DNA of 64,000 nucleotides from Evansella sp. AB-P1 (lineage in GTDB: Bacteria; Bacillota; Bacilli; Bacillales; Salisediminibacteriaceae): positions 1-64,000 of the forward strand of contig NZ_JARUKY010000025.1 in the NCBI RefSeq assembly GCF_029688925.1, in the 5' to 3' direction. The notes beneath the pieces were generated by a model. It did not search any database. It was not told the DNA's origin and saw only the letters and a program-made list of their open reading frames with translations. This document shows, in pieces, positions 1 through 7,868 of this stretch (its first letter is position 1; each line of letters starts with the position of its first letter). The position numbers and the translations under genes are program-made.

Positions 1-177
1 ATTTTCGCTGATTATTAGAAAGGATCCACCCAACAATACCAACGATGATTCCGACTATAAAAGTACATTCCAAATACGGCTATTTATAGATGTTATTTAT
101 AAATATAGTCATGCACCCTTTTTCCTCAGCTCCATATATTAAATTCTGTGTGAGAATATTGTAGGAAAGGATGATGT

Positions 178-318
178 ATGATGAAAAAGAATCAAGAAAT
201 TATTTTAAGTAAGAAGGAGTTACCAAAAGGACATAACGAATACAAAATTATTAATTCAGATGTAACAGCAACATACGAAAACTTATATGCTGTATGTACT
301 CCTGTTAAAATAAAATAA
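178..318 (+). CDS. Small protein of unknown function (46 aa)
   Basis: A 46-residue, lysine-rich, soluble-looking protein. The start is the first of two adjacent ATG codons, seven bases after an AGGAAAGG ribosome binding site at 163-170. A strong terminator follows directly. I do not recognise the family. The good ribosome binding site plus terminator suggest a real single-gene unit. It has one cysteine near the C-terminus and no signal peptide or membrane segment. Confidence 0.5.
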   Translation: MMKKNQEIILSKKELPKGHNEYKIINSDVTATYENLYAVCTPVKIK

Positions 319-334
319 AGATTAAGCATTAAAT

Positions 335-371
335 AAGAACAACTCTTCCATTAATACGAGTTGTTCTTTTA
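335..371 (+). terminator. Rho-independent terminator after the 46-aa gene
   Basis: An 11-bp perfect stem (AAGAACAACTC / GAGTTGTTCTT) is followed by a T-rich stretch. It ends the small gene at 178-318. Confidence 0.8.
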
Positions 372-563
372 ATTTACCCTTAGTAATGGGTAATGGAATA
401 GGGAGGTAGTAGAAAAGTTTTATAATAGGTATATAATGGTAGTAGTTTGGAAGTTTAAAAAGTCAATGTAGACAGACACAATGTATTACTGCATAAGTAG
501 AGTAGTAGATTCAATCTAATAGCTTAGATTTCGTTATGCTTTTATTTAAAAGGAGGTTTTGGC

Positions 564-1883
564 GTGAGGTATCAATCAATGAAAGATCAAAACAAAAGGC
601 TTAGTGTAACCATCTATAATGACAAATTTGGACTTGTGAAAGAAGAAAGAAAATTGTATTCAGAAGATCCCACTGAAGAAATACAATACGTAGATGTTGC
701 TAAAAAGATAGAAACGGACTCAATTATTATTAGCGGTATTCACGTTCTTGAACTAAACTTTGATTTTGATCTCGTAAGTAAGGCGAAATTACTAGAAAAA
801 TACCTAGACGAAATAATATATATTCAAGATAAAAAGACGAAGGAAAAACTAGCAATCAGACTTTTAAGTGTACGAGACGGAATTATCGGGGAACGTGTAG
901 ATACAAAAGAAATTGTTATTAACCCAGAGGGAGAGCTTGTCTTACCATCATTACCAGCGGGACTAATTGCCAAACCGGCGTTACTTTGGAAGGTTCCGAG
1001 GACAGTTTTAGATCAAATAATCAATGTTTCCTATCTAACAAAAGGAATTTCGTGGGATGCTAATTATGTATTGAACCTTAATGATGGTGAATTTCAGTTT
1101 ACTGGTTGGGTTTCTATCAATAATCAATCAGGAACTACATATGAAAATGCAGAAATTAAGCTTATAGCAGGTGAAATTAACCGAGTTGAAGATATTGAAT
1201 CCATTTATGAAGATGAACATTCCTATAGAAATGATGAATTGGTTGTTTATAACAGTGTTGAACCATCATTTGAGGAAAAAAGCTTTGCCGATCAGCACAT
1301 GTACACTTTAAATCGACCTATAACAATGAAAGACGAACAAGAAAAGCAAATAAATTTTTTAAATGTCTCAAGTGGTACTTATCGTAAGTTGTACGAAGTG
1401 AATCGTTATTCGGATAAGCCGAATATTAGTATTGAAATTGATAATACAAAAGAAAACAAATTAGAAATTCCATTGCCAAAAGGTAAAGTGAAAGTATACG
1501 AAGCAGATTCTGATAATCTACTAGAGTTTATTGGGGAGGATAAAATTTCTCATATACCCAAAAAACTTCCAATAAAAATTACCATTGGAAAAGCTTTTGA
1601 TATTGTTTGTGAAGCATTAGAAGTGGATCGTTATAAAGAGAATAATTTAGAGTTTATTGAATTTCACTACAATATTGATAATCACAAGGAAGAAGCTGTA
1701 ACGATTAAGGTAGAGCATCAATTTTATGAACGTGACTGGGAAATGATTGAGACAAGTCATCAATATGAAAAGCTCGATTCAAATACGGTTCTTTTCCATA
1801 TGGAAATGAAACCAGATGAAAAAGTAGTTATAACACTTCAGTATGTGATTGATCATACTATTTATATAAAAAATAAAAAATAG
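564..1883 (+). CDS. DUF4139 domain-containing protein
   Basis: A 439-residue protein with the DUF4139 pattern. The N-terminus has a VTIYNDKFGLVKEER motif (about residues 15-30), like the family's 'V-YN-nlaLV-e-R' opening. The middle has YLTKGISWDANYVL and GWVSINNQSGTTYENAEIKLIAGE (about 155-210), then a YTLNRPITMKDEQEKQI segment (about 250). The family is mostly beta-sheet and of unknown biochemical role; in some bacteria such proteins are called mucoidy-inhibitor-like. No signal peptide is visible, so it is probably cytoplasmic. The GTG start is seven bases after AGGAGG at 551-556. It stands alone, followed by a degenerate palindrome. Confidence 0.8.
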   Translation: MRYQSMKDQNKRLSVTIYNDKFGLVKEERKLYSEDPTEEIQYVDVAKKIETDSIIISGIHVLELNFDFDLVSKAKLLEKYLDEIIYIQDKKTKEKLAIRLLSVRDGIIGERVDTKEIVINPEGELVLPSLPAGLIAKPALLWKVPRTVLDQIINVSYLTKGISWDANYVLNLNDGEFQFTGWVSINNQSGTTYENAEIKLIAGEINRVEDIESIYEDEHSYRNDELVVYNSVEPSFEEKSFADQHMYTLNRPITMKDEQEKQINFLNVSSGTYRKLYEVNRYSDKPNISIEIDNTKENKLEIPLPKGKVKVYEADSDNLLEFIGEDKISHIPKKLPIKITIGKAFDIVCEALEVDRYKENNLEFIEFHYNIDNHKEEAVTIKVEHQFYERDWEMIETSHQYEKLDSNTVLFHMEMKPDEKVVITLQYVIDHTIYIKNKK

Positions 1884-1908
1884 CTACTAAGAGTAAGGTG
1901 GTGAACAG

Positions 1909-1969
1909 GTTCTTTCTAATTCTAGTTAGTGGAGAATATAGTCCACAATACTTCTGAATCGAAAGAACC
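1909..1969. repeat. Family A palindrome, degenerate copy
   Basis: Arms GGTTCTTTC (1909-1917) and GAAAGAACC (1961-1969), followed by GACCC. Only the outer arms resemble family A; the centre is different and holds a second small inverted repeat (AGTGGA / TCCAC). It may act as a terminator between the convergent genes. Confidence 0.5.
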
Positions 1970-1981
1970 GACCCTGCTATC

Positions 1982-2692
1982 TCATTTCTCAACATGGAAT
2001 GGGCATTTCCCTTTTATTGGTTCTGCGTCATCACCAATAAAGAACTGTTTCCATTCATTATGTGTTGGGTCCCCGTAATGACTAATATCAGGGTGTGTCG
2101 GTAATTGATCCCATGCTTCAACCCGTTCTCTTACTTTTTCTCTTGACATAACACCACCTGGTTCCGTTCCTTCTAGTCCCTCAAAAATTCGTCTAGGCTG
2201 AAAACCTAAAATAAGACTGTTTCCGAGATCCCGTGTTTTTCTTTGTTTATATGCAGGCGCATTTCCAAAAACAAAGATTGGCTCCTGATTAAAATGAAAA
2301 TCCCACAAGTAGTGCTCAGGATCAGAAGGCTTATCACTAGGCCATGGAGAACGATCCTTACTATGGAGGTATTGGAGTATATCCCAAAAATAACTCCTAT
2401 AGTATTCTATGCTTTTTTCTTCCTTCTCTGGTTCAACAAAGACAAACAGACCATGGCGAATTTTATGTGTTCCATCAAATAAATGAATGAATTCATTTAA
2501 TGTATCAGGAAGTGTAGACCAATCATTCTGACTAATATAGGAGTAACGCAGTTCTCCTTTTCTTTCGGCACTCTGACCAAAATAACATGGAAAGTCTTTC
2601 CGTGTTACTATTTCTCGAAATGTTCCATATTCTTTATAAAACCATTTTGGATGTTTTTCGTTATCACTAATATTCTCCTGTGTTAAAAGCAT
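1982..2692 (-). CDS. YqcI/YcgG family protein
   Basis: A 236-residue protein that I place in the YqcI/YcgG family (B. subtilis paralogues YqcI and YcgG). Visible family features are the FPCYFGQSAERKGELRYSY stretch (about 34-52), the SPWP...DPEHYLWDFHFNQEPIFVF block (about 115-142), and the LGFQPRRIFEGLEG motif (about 163-176). Some members (GntA of guanitoxin synthesis) are described as heme-dependent N-hydroxylases, so a heme- or oxygen-linked role is possible but is inference here. No signal peptide. It stands alone on the minus strand, with a GGAGGC ribosome binding site just upstream. Confidence 0.8.
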   Translation of the reverse strand: MLLTQENISDNEKHPKWFYKEYGTFREIVTRKDFPCYFGQSAERKGELRYSYISQNDWSTLPDTLNEFIHLFDGTHKIRHGLFVFVEPEKEEKSIEYYRSYFWDILQYLHSKDRSPWPSDKPSDPEHYLWDFHFNQEPIFVFGNAPAYKQRKTRDLGNSLILGFQPRRIFEGLEGTEPGGVMSREKVRERVEAWDQLPTHPDISHYGDPTHNEWKQFFIGDDAEPIKGKCPFHVEK

Positions 2693-2905
2693 AATTGCCT
2701 CCTATAAAAAATTAGATGAATAATATATCTATCATTTTTTCATTTAACCAAAAAGAGTAAAAACTAAACTAGAGTCTTTATTATTGTAACATCATATTCA
2801 TCTATGATGACAGGAAGAGCTATGCTGCTATAGACAGAAGTACTGAAAAGTTTTTCTTAGTAAAGATACTTATCTATTTTTTGGTTAATATAGGACAATC
2901 CCTAT

Positions 2906-2932
2906 ACATTATTAGTTATTATACATAGATTA
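2906..2932 (+). promoter_or_regulatory. Candidate sigma-K-type promoter for the YjcZ-like gene
   Basis: CATAGATTA at 2924-2932 fits the sigma-K -10 consensus CATAnnnTA, and an AC lies 16 bases upstream (2906-2907), which fits the minimal -35. The gene behind it belongs to a family expressed late in sporulation, so the match makes biological sense. Short motifs like this also occur by chance. Confidence 0.4.
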
Positions 2933-2985
2933 TTAAGGGGAGAAGTATAAAATCCCTAGAATTATTATCAAAGGAGGTTAATACG

Positions 2986-3093
2986 ATGACACACGGACAC
3001 AAGACAGGTTTTGCCGGAGGATTCGCGTTTGTTGTTGTTATCTTCGTACTCCTAGTTATTATAGGAGCTTCGGTAGTTAGACCTCACTATTAA
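2986..3093 (+). CDS. YjcZ family sporulation protein (35 aa)
   Basis: A 35-residue protein with a glycine-rich start (GFAGGFAF) followed by one hydrophobic membrane helix (VVVIFVLLVIIGASVV). This is the typical YjcZ/SscA-type layout of tiny Bacillus spore-associated proteins. AAGGAGG at 2970-2976 precedes the ATG. A terminator hairpin follows, so it is a single-gene unit. Expression in the mother cell during sporulation is expected from the family and from the upstream sigma-K-like promoter. It is shorter than most gene-calling cut-offs. Confidence 0.85.
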   Translation: MTHGHKTGFAGGFAFVVVIFVLLVIIGASVVRPHY

Positions 3094-3099
3094 TTTATA

Positions 3100-3150
3100 A
3101 ATCAGGTATAACAGAGAAAGTATTTCTTCTACTGTTGTACCTGATTTCCT
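3100..3150 (+). terminator. Terminator after the YjcZ-like gene
   Basis: Stem AATCAGGTA (3100-3108) / TACCTGATT (3138-3146), with further inner pairing AACAG/CTGTT. The T tract is short. Confidence 0.6.
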
Positions 3151-3156
3151 TTAAGA

Positions 3157-3336
3157 TTATTGTGAATTTTCAATGAAACCATCGCTGAAATTTATAATAG
3201 AACTAGGGTCATTTGAAAAGATTCTAGTTCTATAATTATTCTCAATGCGTGTGGAACTATCCTGTATTCTAATCATTTCTTGATTCAAATCACTTTCAAC
3301 GGATATAACTTCAACATTATGTAAATAACCTTGATG
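3157..3336 (-). pseudogene. Possible relic of an unknown gene
   Basis: The minus strand reads through about 58 codons with ordinary protein composition (for example NVEVISVESDLNQEMIRIQD), ending in TAA at 3157-3159. It begins right after an in-frame stop, with no start codon or ribosome binding site until far inside. It is either a truncated remnant or chance. Function unknown. Confidence 0.25.
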
Positions 3337-3456
3337 TTAGTGATAAAATAAAGATAGTGATATAAATTGAGATTGAGTATTTTTTTAGGGGTATTTCTTA
3401 TTTTTTGTGGTACCTTCAAAAGTACAGATTTCACCATATTTAAGGAGTGTTGTAGA

Positions 3457-4947
3457 ATGGTTGCTAACCGTAATCAGCCATGTCCGTGTGGGAGTGGGAA
3501 GAAATATAAGAAATGCTGTATGGAAAAAACAAGTATCATAGATTTACATAAGCGAAGTGAAGAAAAGTTTTATGATCAAAAGGATACTCTTGTTAAAATG
3601 ATAACAGATTTTATAGGGGGAAAGATTGACGCCCATGTTCATGAACGGTTGCTGCATATTTTTACTATGAGATCTGGAAATAATATAGATGAAGATGCTA
3701 AGTCGATGATGTTTCATTTCTTTACATTATTTATGCATCGGTTTGATAATGGCTTACGTGGTGTGGAGTGGTTTTATAAAGACAAAGGGAGTAAGCTCAA
3801 TTCTAATATAAGGGCAATGGCAAAGGAGTGGACAAGCTTACCATTTCGTCTTGTTCACGCCGTAGAAAAAACAGATGAAATATATATATTTGAAGATGTA
3901 ATAACGAAAAATACGTTTCAGGTTCCAAATATACGTGAAAATATTCCAGAGAATTTAGAGATCTTTGATGGTACGATCGGTTTACTAGAATTACATAATA
4001 ACAAATATTATTTTAATGGTGTTCGAGTATATATGGCACCGAAACATGTTGATCAGGCTAAGGGAAAAATTGAATCATTGATGAATAAAACCGGTTTATC
4101 ATATGAAGAGGTTATGATTGATTATACGTTAGAGGTATTAGCTGCAATGCTAAATAAAGATGGGAATCGTTTCAAATTTACAGATAAAGATGTATCTATT
4201 TTAGAAGAACTAGGATTAGAGCACCTACCGGATTATGCAATGGATTTCCTTTCATTTTATAAAGAAAAAACAGTTGGAAAGAAGGGGAATACAGTAAGAA
4301 AGTATCGTGAATCCTTGCATGACTTAAACGAGGTTTTAAAACGGAATCATTATCAATGTTTAGCGGATATTGATGAAGAGGGTTGGAGAAAACTACTATC
4401 CAAAGAATACTTTGATATGTATGAGACAATGACCAAAACACAGATTACTGATTTAATAAGTACGATAAAAGCTATGTCACAATGGATGAAGAAGAATAAA
4501 AAAGCTACGTTGTTAGAAGAATTAACTGCATTTTTAAAACAAGAGGAAAGTCAGTTCATTAACGGAGTACAATTGCCATATTCGTTTTCCCCTAATCGCA
4601 CTGGGAATGTTGGAGTGACGTTTCATGAGATGGCTAAATTGATAACTGGTCAAATTTCAGCATATGAAGAAGCGGTTGAAGGAGTATTCGAGATTATTAG
4701 CTGTAATAAAAAGAGCTTTCGTGTATTGGGGATTCGATTAACTGATGGGTCTGTAGGAAAGCCCGGTGAAGAATACACGATTACTGGTGCTGACATACAA
4801 ATGGACTATGTTGAAGATGGACTTATTTTTTCAGGAAAAATAGCAAAAGGTCGTAGAAATATTTGGGAATTACTTGAAATTAATAAAGGTTACCCTCGTA
4901 CTGCGAAAGAATTTCTACAGGAAGAAGACTATGTGAGGATGTTATAA
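3457..4947 (+). CDS. SEC-C zinc-motif protein
   Basis: A 496-residue protein that opens with a SEC-C motif, CPCGSGKKYKKCC (residues 9-21). This is the zinc-binding element found at the SecA C-terminus and in many stand-alone proteins. The remaining 470 residues are soluble, mixed alpha/beta, and not assignable by eye. The start is ATG 3457, nine bases after AAGGAG (3442-3447). An upstream in-frame extension from 3367 is hydrophobic and lacks a ribosome binding site, so I reject it. Role unknown; members often bind zinc and nucleic acid or SecB-like partners. It stands alone. Confidence 0.75.
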   Translation: MVANRNQPCPCGSGKKYKKCCMEKTSIIDLHKRSEEKFYDQKDTLVKMITDFIGGKIDAHVHERLLHIFTMRSGNNIDEDAKSMMFHFFTLFMHRFDNGLRGVEWFYKDKGSKLNSNIRAMAKEWTSLPFRLVHAVEKTDEIYIFEDVITKNTFQVPNIRENIPENLEIFDGTIGLLELHNNKYYFNGVRVYMAPKHVDQAKGKIESLMNKTGLSYEEVMIDYTLEVLAAMLNKDGNRFKFTDKDVSILEELGLEHLPDYAMDFLSFYKEKTVGKKGNTVRKYRESLHDLNEVLKRNHYQCLADIDEEGWRKLLSKEYFDMYETMTKTQITDLISTIKAMSQWMKKNKKATLLEELTAFLKQEESQFINGVQLPYSFSPNRTGNVGVTFHEMAKLITGQISAYEEAVEGVFEIISCNKKSFRVLGIRLTDGSVGKPGEEYTITGADIQMDYVEDGLIFSGKIAKGRRNIWELLEINKGYPRTAKEFLQEEDYVRML

Positions 4948-5033
4948 GGTTATAGGAATTGATATATAATTTCTTTCCAGTAAAAACAATAAGATACATA
5001 GTTCATTAGCTCTTTATCTCTGTAAAATATTTC

Positions 5034-5053
5034 AGAATCAAGAGAACCGCCCC
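5034..5053 (+). repeat. Family A, right-arm remnant
   Basis: GAATCAAGAGAACCGCCCC matches the right arm of family A with one change (CGCCC for CGTCC). No left arm is present. It lies 90 bp after the SEC-C gene. Confidence 0.55.
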
Positions 5054-5124
5054 TACTATTCATGCATAAACATTATGGATTTAGAAAAAACTGATAGTGA
5101 TGATTTATTGAGGAGGTTACTATT

Positions 5125-5283
5125 ATGGCCCGTGGAAAGAGCTTAAATCATAAGAAAAAAAGCCACCCTGGAGAGTTTCCAGAGGGTGCTGAAATGAAAA
5201 AAACAAAGGTAGATAAGCCTGAAACGCAAGAATATTTAGGAACACATGAAGCATTTAAAAATCGTGTGAAGGATGAGGAGTAA
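5125..5283 (+). CDS. Small basic protein of unknown function (52 aa)
   Basis: A 52-residue charged protein starting MARGKSLNHKKKSHPGE and ending HEAFKNRVKDEE. AGGAGG at 5111-5116 is nine bases before the ATG. It resembles, in size and charge, the many tiny spore or stress proteins of Bacillus (YfhD-like), but I cannot assign a family. It is the first of three tiny genes between 5.1 and 5.7 kb. Confidence 0.6.
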   Translation: MARGKSLNHKKKSHPGEFPEGAEMKKTKVDKPETQEYLGTHEAFKNRVKDEE

Positions 5284-5354
5284 ATTTAAATTATCCTTAA
5301 ACTTTACGGGAAAATCAGCAGTATGTATGATATTTAGGAAAGTAGGGATTTGGG

Positions 5355-5471
5355 ATGACACAATCAAAATCACAAGAAGACCGACAATTTCGGAATAGAA
5401 AAGAAGCACAAAATCCTCATGGTAAAGTAAAGTCTTTTAGAACACTTGCTGATGAAGCGAAGAAAAGATAA
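5355..5471 (+). CDS. Small basic protein of unknown function (38 aa)
   Basis: A 38-residue, highly charged protein (MTQSKSQEDRQFRNRKEAQ... ending LADEAKKR). It begins 71 bases after the preceding small gene in the same direction. The ribosome binding site is weak (GGAAAGTAGGG). Composition suggests an unstructured, possibly DNA-binding or spore-core protein; family not recognised. Confidence 0.45.
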   Translation: MTQSKSQEDRQFRNRKEAQNPHGKVKSFRTLADEAKKR

Positions 5472-5487
5472 TTAAAATGCAAGGAAA

Positions 5488-5540
5488 GAAAATGGTTCCC
5501 TCCTACGAGTTAATACGTATGGAGTGGAACCTCTTTTCAT
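5488..5540. terminator. Hairpin between convergent small genes
   Basis: Imperfect inverted repeat GGTTCC(CTCC) ... (GGAG)TGGAACC followed by CTCTTTT. It lies between the plus-strand small genes and the minus-strand gene at 5574-5726, so it may serve both. Confidence 0.5.
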
Positions 5541-5573
5541 TTCCTTCAATATATTCTGGATGTACGTTGATTG

Positions 5574-5726
5574 TTAAGCTTTACTTCCTTTTCGCACTCC
5601 TGTAGGTGAAATAGCCTTTTCCATCTCTTCCTGAGACATTACATTATCTGATGCTATAGCATCATTATGGAGGTCCCCTTTTTGACTTCTATATTTTGTG
5701 TTTGTTCTTTTTTTATTGTTAGTCAT
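5574..5726 (-). CDS. Small hydrophilic protein of unknown function (50 aa)
   Basis: A 50-residue protein starting MTNNKKRTNTKYRSQKGDLH and containing NVMSQEEMEKAISPTG. AAGGAAGTG lies upstream of the ATG. It is convergent with the two small plus-strand genes and similar to them in size and charge. I do not recognise the family. Confidence 0.5.
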   Translation of the reverse strand: MTNNKKRTNTKYRSQKGDLHNDAIASDNVMSQEEMEKAISPTGVRKGSKA

Positions 5727-6028
5727 TATAATCACTTCCTTATTAGAATTTTGTTCAATTAATATAATGGCATTGTGATAAGGATGTTATACGAAAACAA
5801 CTATTGAACTTAAGAAAGCTTTAGGGGTTAAAGTGTATAGGTAGAAAGTGTTTTTTGGTGTCCTAAATACATGAAGGATTAAAGTTGAGTATTAGGTCCG
5901 ATATAATTTTCATTATTATTTGATTAAAGAGTAGTTGTGTAAGAATAAATAATTATTTTTTTGGACACCTTAATATTGCTTCATTTACTACCCATTCATA
6001 AAAATAGGGATACATAGGAGGAAAGAAT
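5727..6028. other. Intergenic region, no gene seen
   Basis: About 300 AT-rich bases between divergent genes. They presumably carry the promoters of both. No hairpin or repeat stands out. Confidence 0.5.
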
Positions 6029-6499
6029 ATGAAGAAAAGAAAATTGAAATTTGTCGTGTGTTTATTATTAGTAAGTATGTTATTCACAGGTGGTATACAA
6101 GGTTTTGCACAAAATGAAGACGGAAATAGTGAAGACAACGAAATTGAAAAACCTATAGAAGATGAAAAGGAAAAAGTAAAAGAAGAATTAAAGTTTACTT
6201 ATTTTGAGATGGAGCTTCTTCTTACAGATAAAACGGAAATGGAATGGGAGTATGCTCGGAAAAAGAAAAAAGTAAAGGCTGAAATTGAAAGAGGAGATAA
6301 AGAAATAGAAGGCTTTCAAGCAATTAAGGAAATGGAAAAGCTACTCTCCAAAGTAGAAATAACAGATGATATGAACAATGATGAAATAGTAACACATCTA
6401 TTAGAGCTAGTAGAGATAAACCCTACAGATGTAAAGAAATTTGAACTAAAAATAAAATGCGACAACGGTAAAAAGATTAAAATAAAACAGAAACAGTAA
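6029..6499 (+). CDS. Secreted YusW-like domain protein
   Basis: A 156-residue protein. Residues 1-28 form a signal peptide (MKKRKLKFVV..., hydrophobic core, ending near GFAQ). An acidic linker follows, then a domain fitting the YusW pattern: LKFTYFEMELLLTDKTEMEWEY, an AEIE...GFQAIKEMEKLLSKVEIT centre, and FELKIKCDNGKKIKIK at the end. No lipobox cysteine is seen, so it is probably secreted. Family function is unknown. GGAGGAAAG precedes the ATG. The gene stands alone with a strong terminator downstream. Confidence 0.75.
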   Translation: MKKRKLKFVVCLLLVSMLFTGGIQGFAQNEDGNSEDNEIEKPIEDEKEKVKEELKFTYFEMELLLTDKTEMEWEYARKKKKVKAEIERGDKEIEGFQAIKEMEKLLSKVEITDDMNNDEIVTHLLELVEINPTDVKKFELKIKCDNGKKIKIKQKQ

Positions 6500-6616
6500 A
6501 GGTTAGAGTGAGTTTACGGTGTTACCTAATGTGAAGAATACATGAAGCAGCATAACAAATAGTATTTGTATAAACGTATACCCTAACATTAAATTTAAAA
6601 TAAATTGACCAATTTT

Positions 6617-6660
6617 AACGATGGGAAGAAGAAAGTAAAGTTTTTCTTCCCATCGTTTTA
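6617..6660 (+). terminator. Strong terminator after the YusW-like gene
   Basis: A 14-bp perfect stem (AACGATGGGAAGAA / TTCTTCCCATCGTT) followed by TTA. The rest of the 6500-7114 gap is AT-rich, with no gene seen. Confidence 0.75.
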
Positions 6661-7114
6661 TATTATCCATGCTAAACTAATGACCTGCGAAGTTCAAATT
6701 ACTTGACTAATGCTAATGTAATGACTCCTTAGGATTGCATTATAAAAAGGAGAAAGTAGAGGTTTTTCATTCATAAGTGAAAGAATACACGTTGCTTAAA
6801 GAGCAAAATTAACACTACCCAAATACACCTCTACATTATTTTATATTTTATTACAAATTTAAGAATATTTTACATAGAACACTTGTTCTTTTGATTTTAG
6901 TAGATTATAATCAACTTATTAACACTTAGATTCTTAAAAGATAGATTTAATCTAATAATGAATTTTCTAGTGACATTTGTGTAACATATTAACCGATTGT
7001 TTGAAAATCCAGAAACTGCTTTTTTTCTTTAAAAGGGTATTACTAAAATAACGAAAGGTGTGATGATGCACGTTAGTAAAGCTTGTATTATAATAGGGAA
7101 GTGAGGTGACATAA

Positions 7115-7513
7115 ATGGAAAAACAAATTTTTGATCTACTCAATAAAATGAATAATGATATAACTGAAATAAAAACCGATATGACAGATATGAAAACGGA
7201 TATATCAGGCATGAAGTCAGAAATGACAGATATGAAAACGGATATATCAGGCATGAAGTCAGAAATGACAGATATGAAAACGGATATATCAGGTATGAAG
7301 ACAGAAATGACAGATATGAAAACGGATATATCAGGTATGAAGACAGAAATGACAGATATGAAAACGGATATATCAGGTATGAAGACAGAAATAGAAGATA
7401 TTAGGACTGAAATCATTGATGTAAAAGTAGAAATGCATGAACGGTTTGATTCTGTTGAAAGAAAACTAGTAGGCATTGGAGAGCAATTTGAATTATCAGC
7501 CGAATCAAAATAA
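7115..7513 (+). CDS. Coiled-coil protein built on a 14-residue tandem repeat
   Basis: A 132-residue protein that is almost entirely alpha-helical coiled coil. The sequence MTDMKTDISGMKSE (14 residues, two heptads) repeats five times in tandem, with one extra degenerate unit before and after. Heptad positions are filled by Met, Ile and Thr, with Lys/Glu/Asp outside. GTGAGGTGA precedes the ATG. I see no membrane segment, signal or catalytic motif. A second protein of the same kind lies at 57749-58294. Possible roles are a structural or phage-tail-like oligomeriser, but none is shown. Confidence 0.7.
   Translation: MEKQIFDLLNKMNNDITEIKTDMTDMKTDISGMKSEMTDMKTDISGMKSEMTDMKTDISGMKTEMTDMKTDISGMKTEMTDMKTDISGMKTEIEDIRTEIIDVKVEMHERFDSVERKLVGIGEQFELSAESK
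7181..7390 (+). repeat. 42-bp tandem repeat, five units, inside a gene
   Basis: Five contiguous 42-bp units start at 7181, 7223, 7265, 7307 and 7349. Units 1-2 share GGCATGAAGTCAGAA and units 3-5 share GGTATGAAGACAGAA, so the array looks expanded by recent unit duplication. The length keeps the reading frame. Confidence 0.9.
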
Positions 7514-7683
7514 AAGATATTGATTTTATTATAAACAAGGTAAACAATCTTGAAAAAGAGATCTATATTTTAAAGACAAGAAATTATTAACTAGATTTTG
7601 TAAACGTTGTTTAATGTAGAAGGAGATAGCATCAGGCATTATAATTTTTATTTATATATAAATCCACTTACATTTATCATACT

Positions 7684-7783
7684 ATTAAGAAAAGCGCAAG
7701 GCGCCCCAATTCCGCCTAAGTACAGCCTACGTCCTGTGGGCAAAGGTTAAATTATCGACGTCCTGTCTCCTAGACACTTCAAA
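7684..7783 (-). repeat. Family B repeat, copy 1
   Basis: Read on the minus strand it runs TGTCTAGGAGACAGGACGTC ... GGCGCCTTGCGCTTTTCTTA, matching copies at about 30.2, 39.1 and 52.5 kb. It contains short inverted repeats (ACAGGACGT/ACGTCCTGT). Confidence 0.8.
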
Positions 7784-7813
7784 GTAAAAATTTTATGCTT
7801 TCTTATCTTTTAA

Positions 7814-7850
7814 AAAATGGACTACCCTATTTATATCAGGGTAGTCCTTT
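7814..7850 (-). terminator. Terminator for the hflKC operon
   Basis: A 10-bp perfect stem (GGACTACCCT 7819-7828 / AGGGTAGTCC 7838-7847). On the minus strand it is followed by ATTTTTTAAA, so it ends hflC. Confidence 0.8.
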
Positions 7851-7868
7851 AATATTTATCACTTTCAT

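Noticed and set aside
1-73. Minus-strand frame ending at the window edge with a hydrophobic GIIVGIVGWIL segment
   Set aside because: Only about 24 codons are visible, beginning at a TTG with no ribosome binding site; it could be a partial membrane protein, but the support is too weak to list as a gene.
6967-7476. 169-codon minus-strand frame rich in Ile/Ser/Val/Phe
   Set aside because: It is the antisense of the 42-bp repeat array of the coiled-coil gene; the low-complexity translation is a by-product of the repeat.
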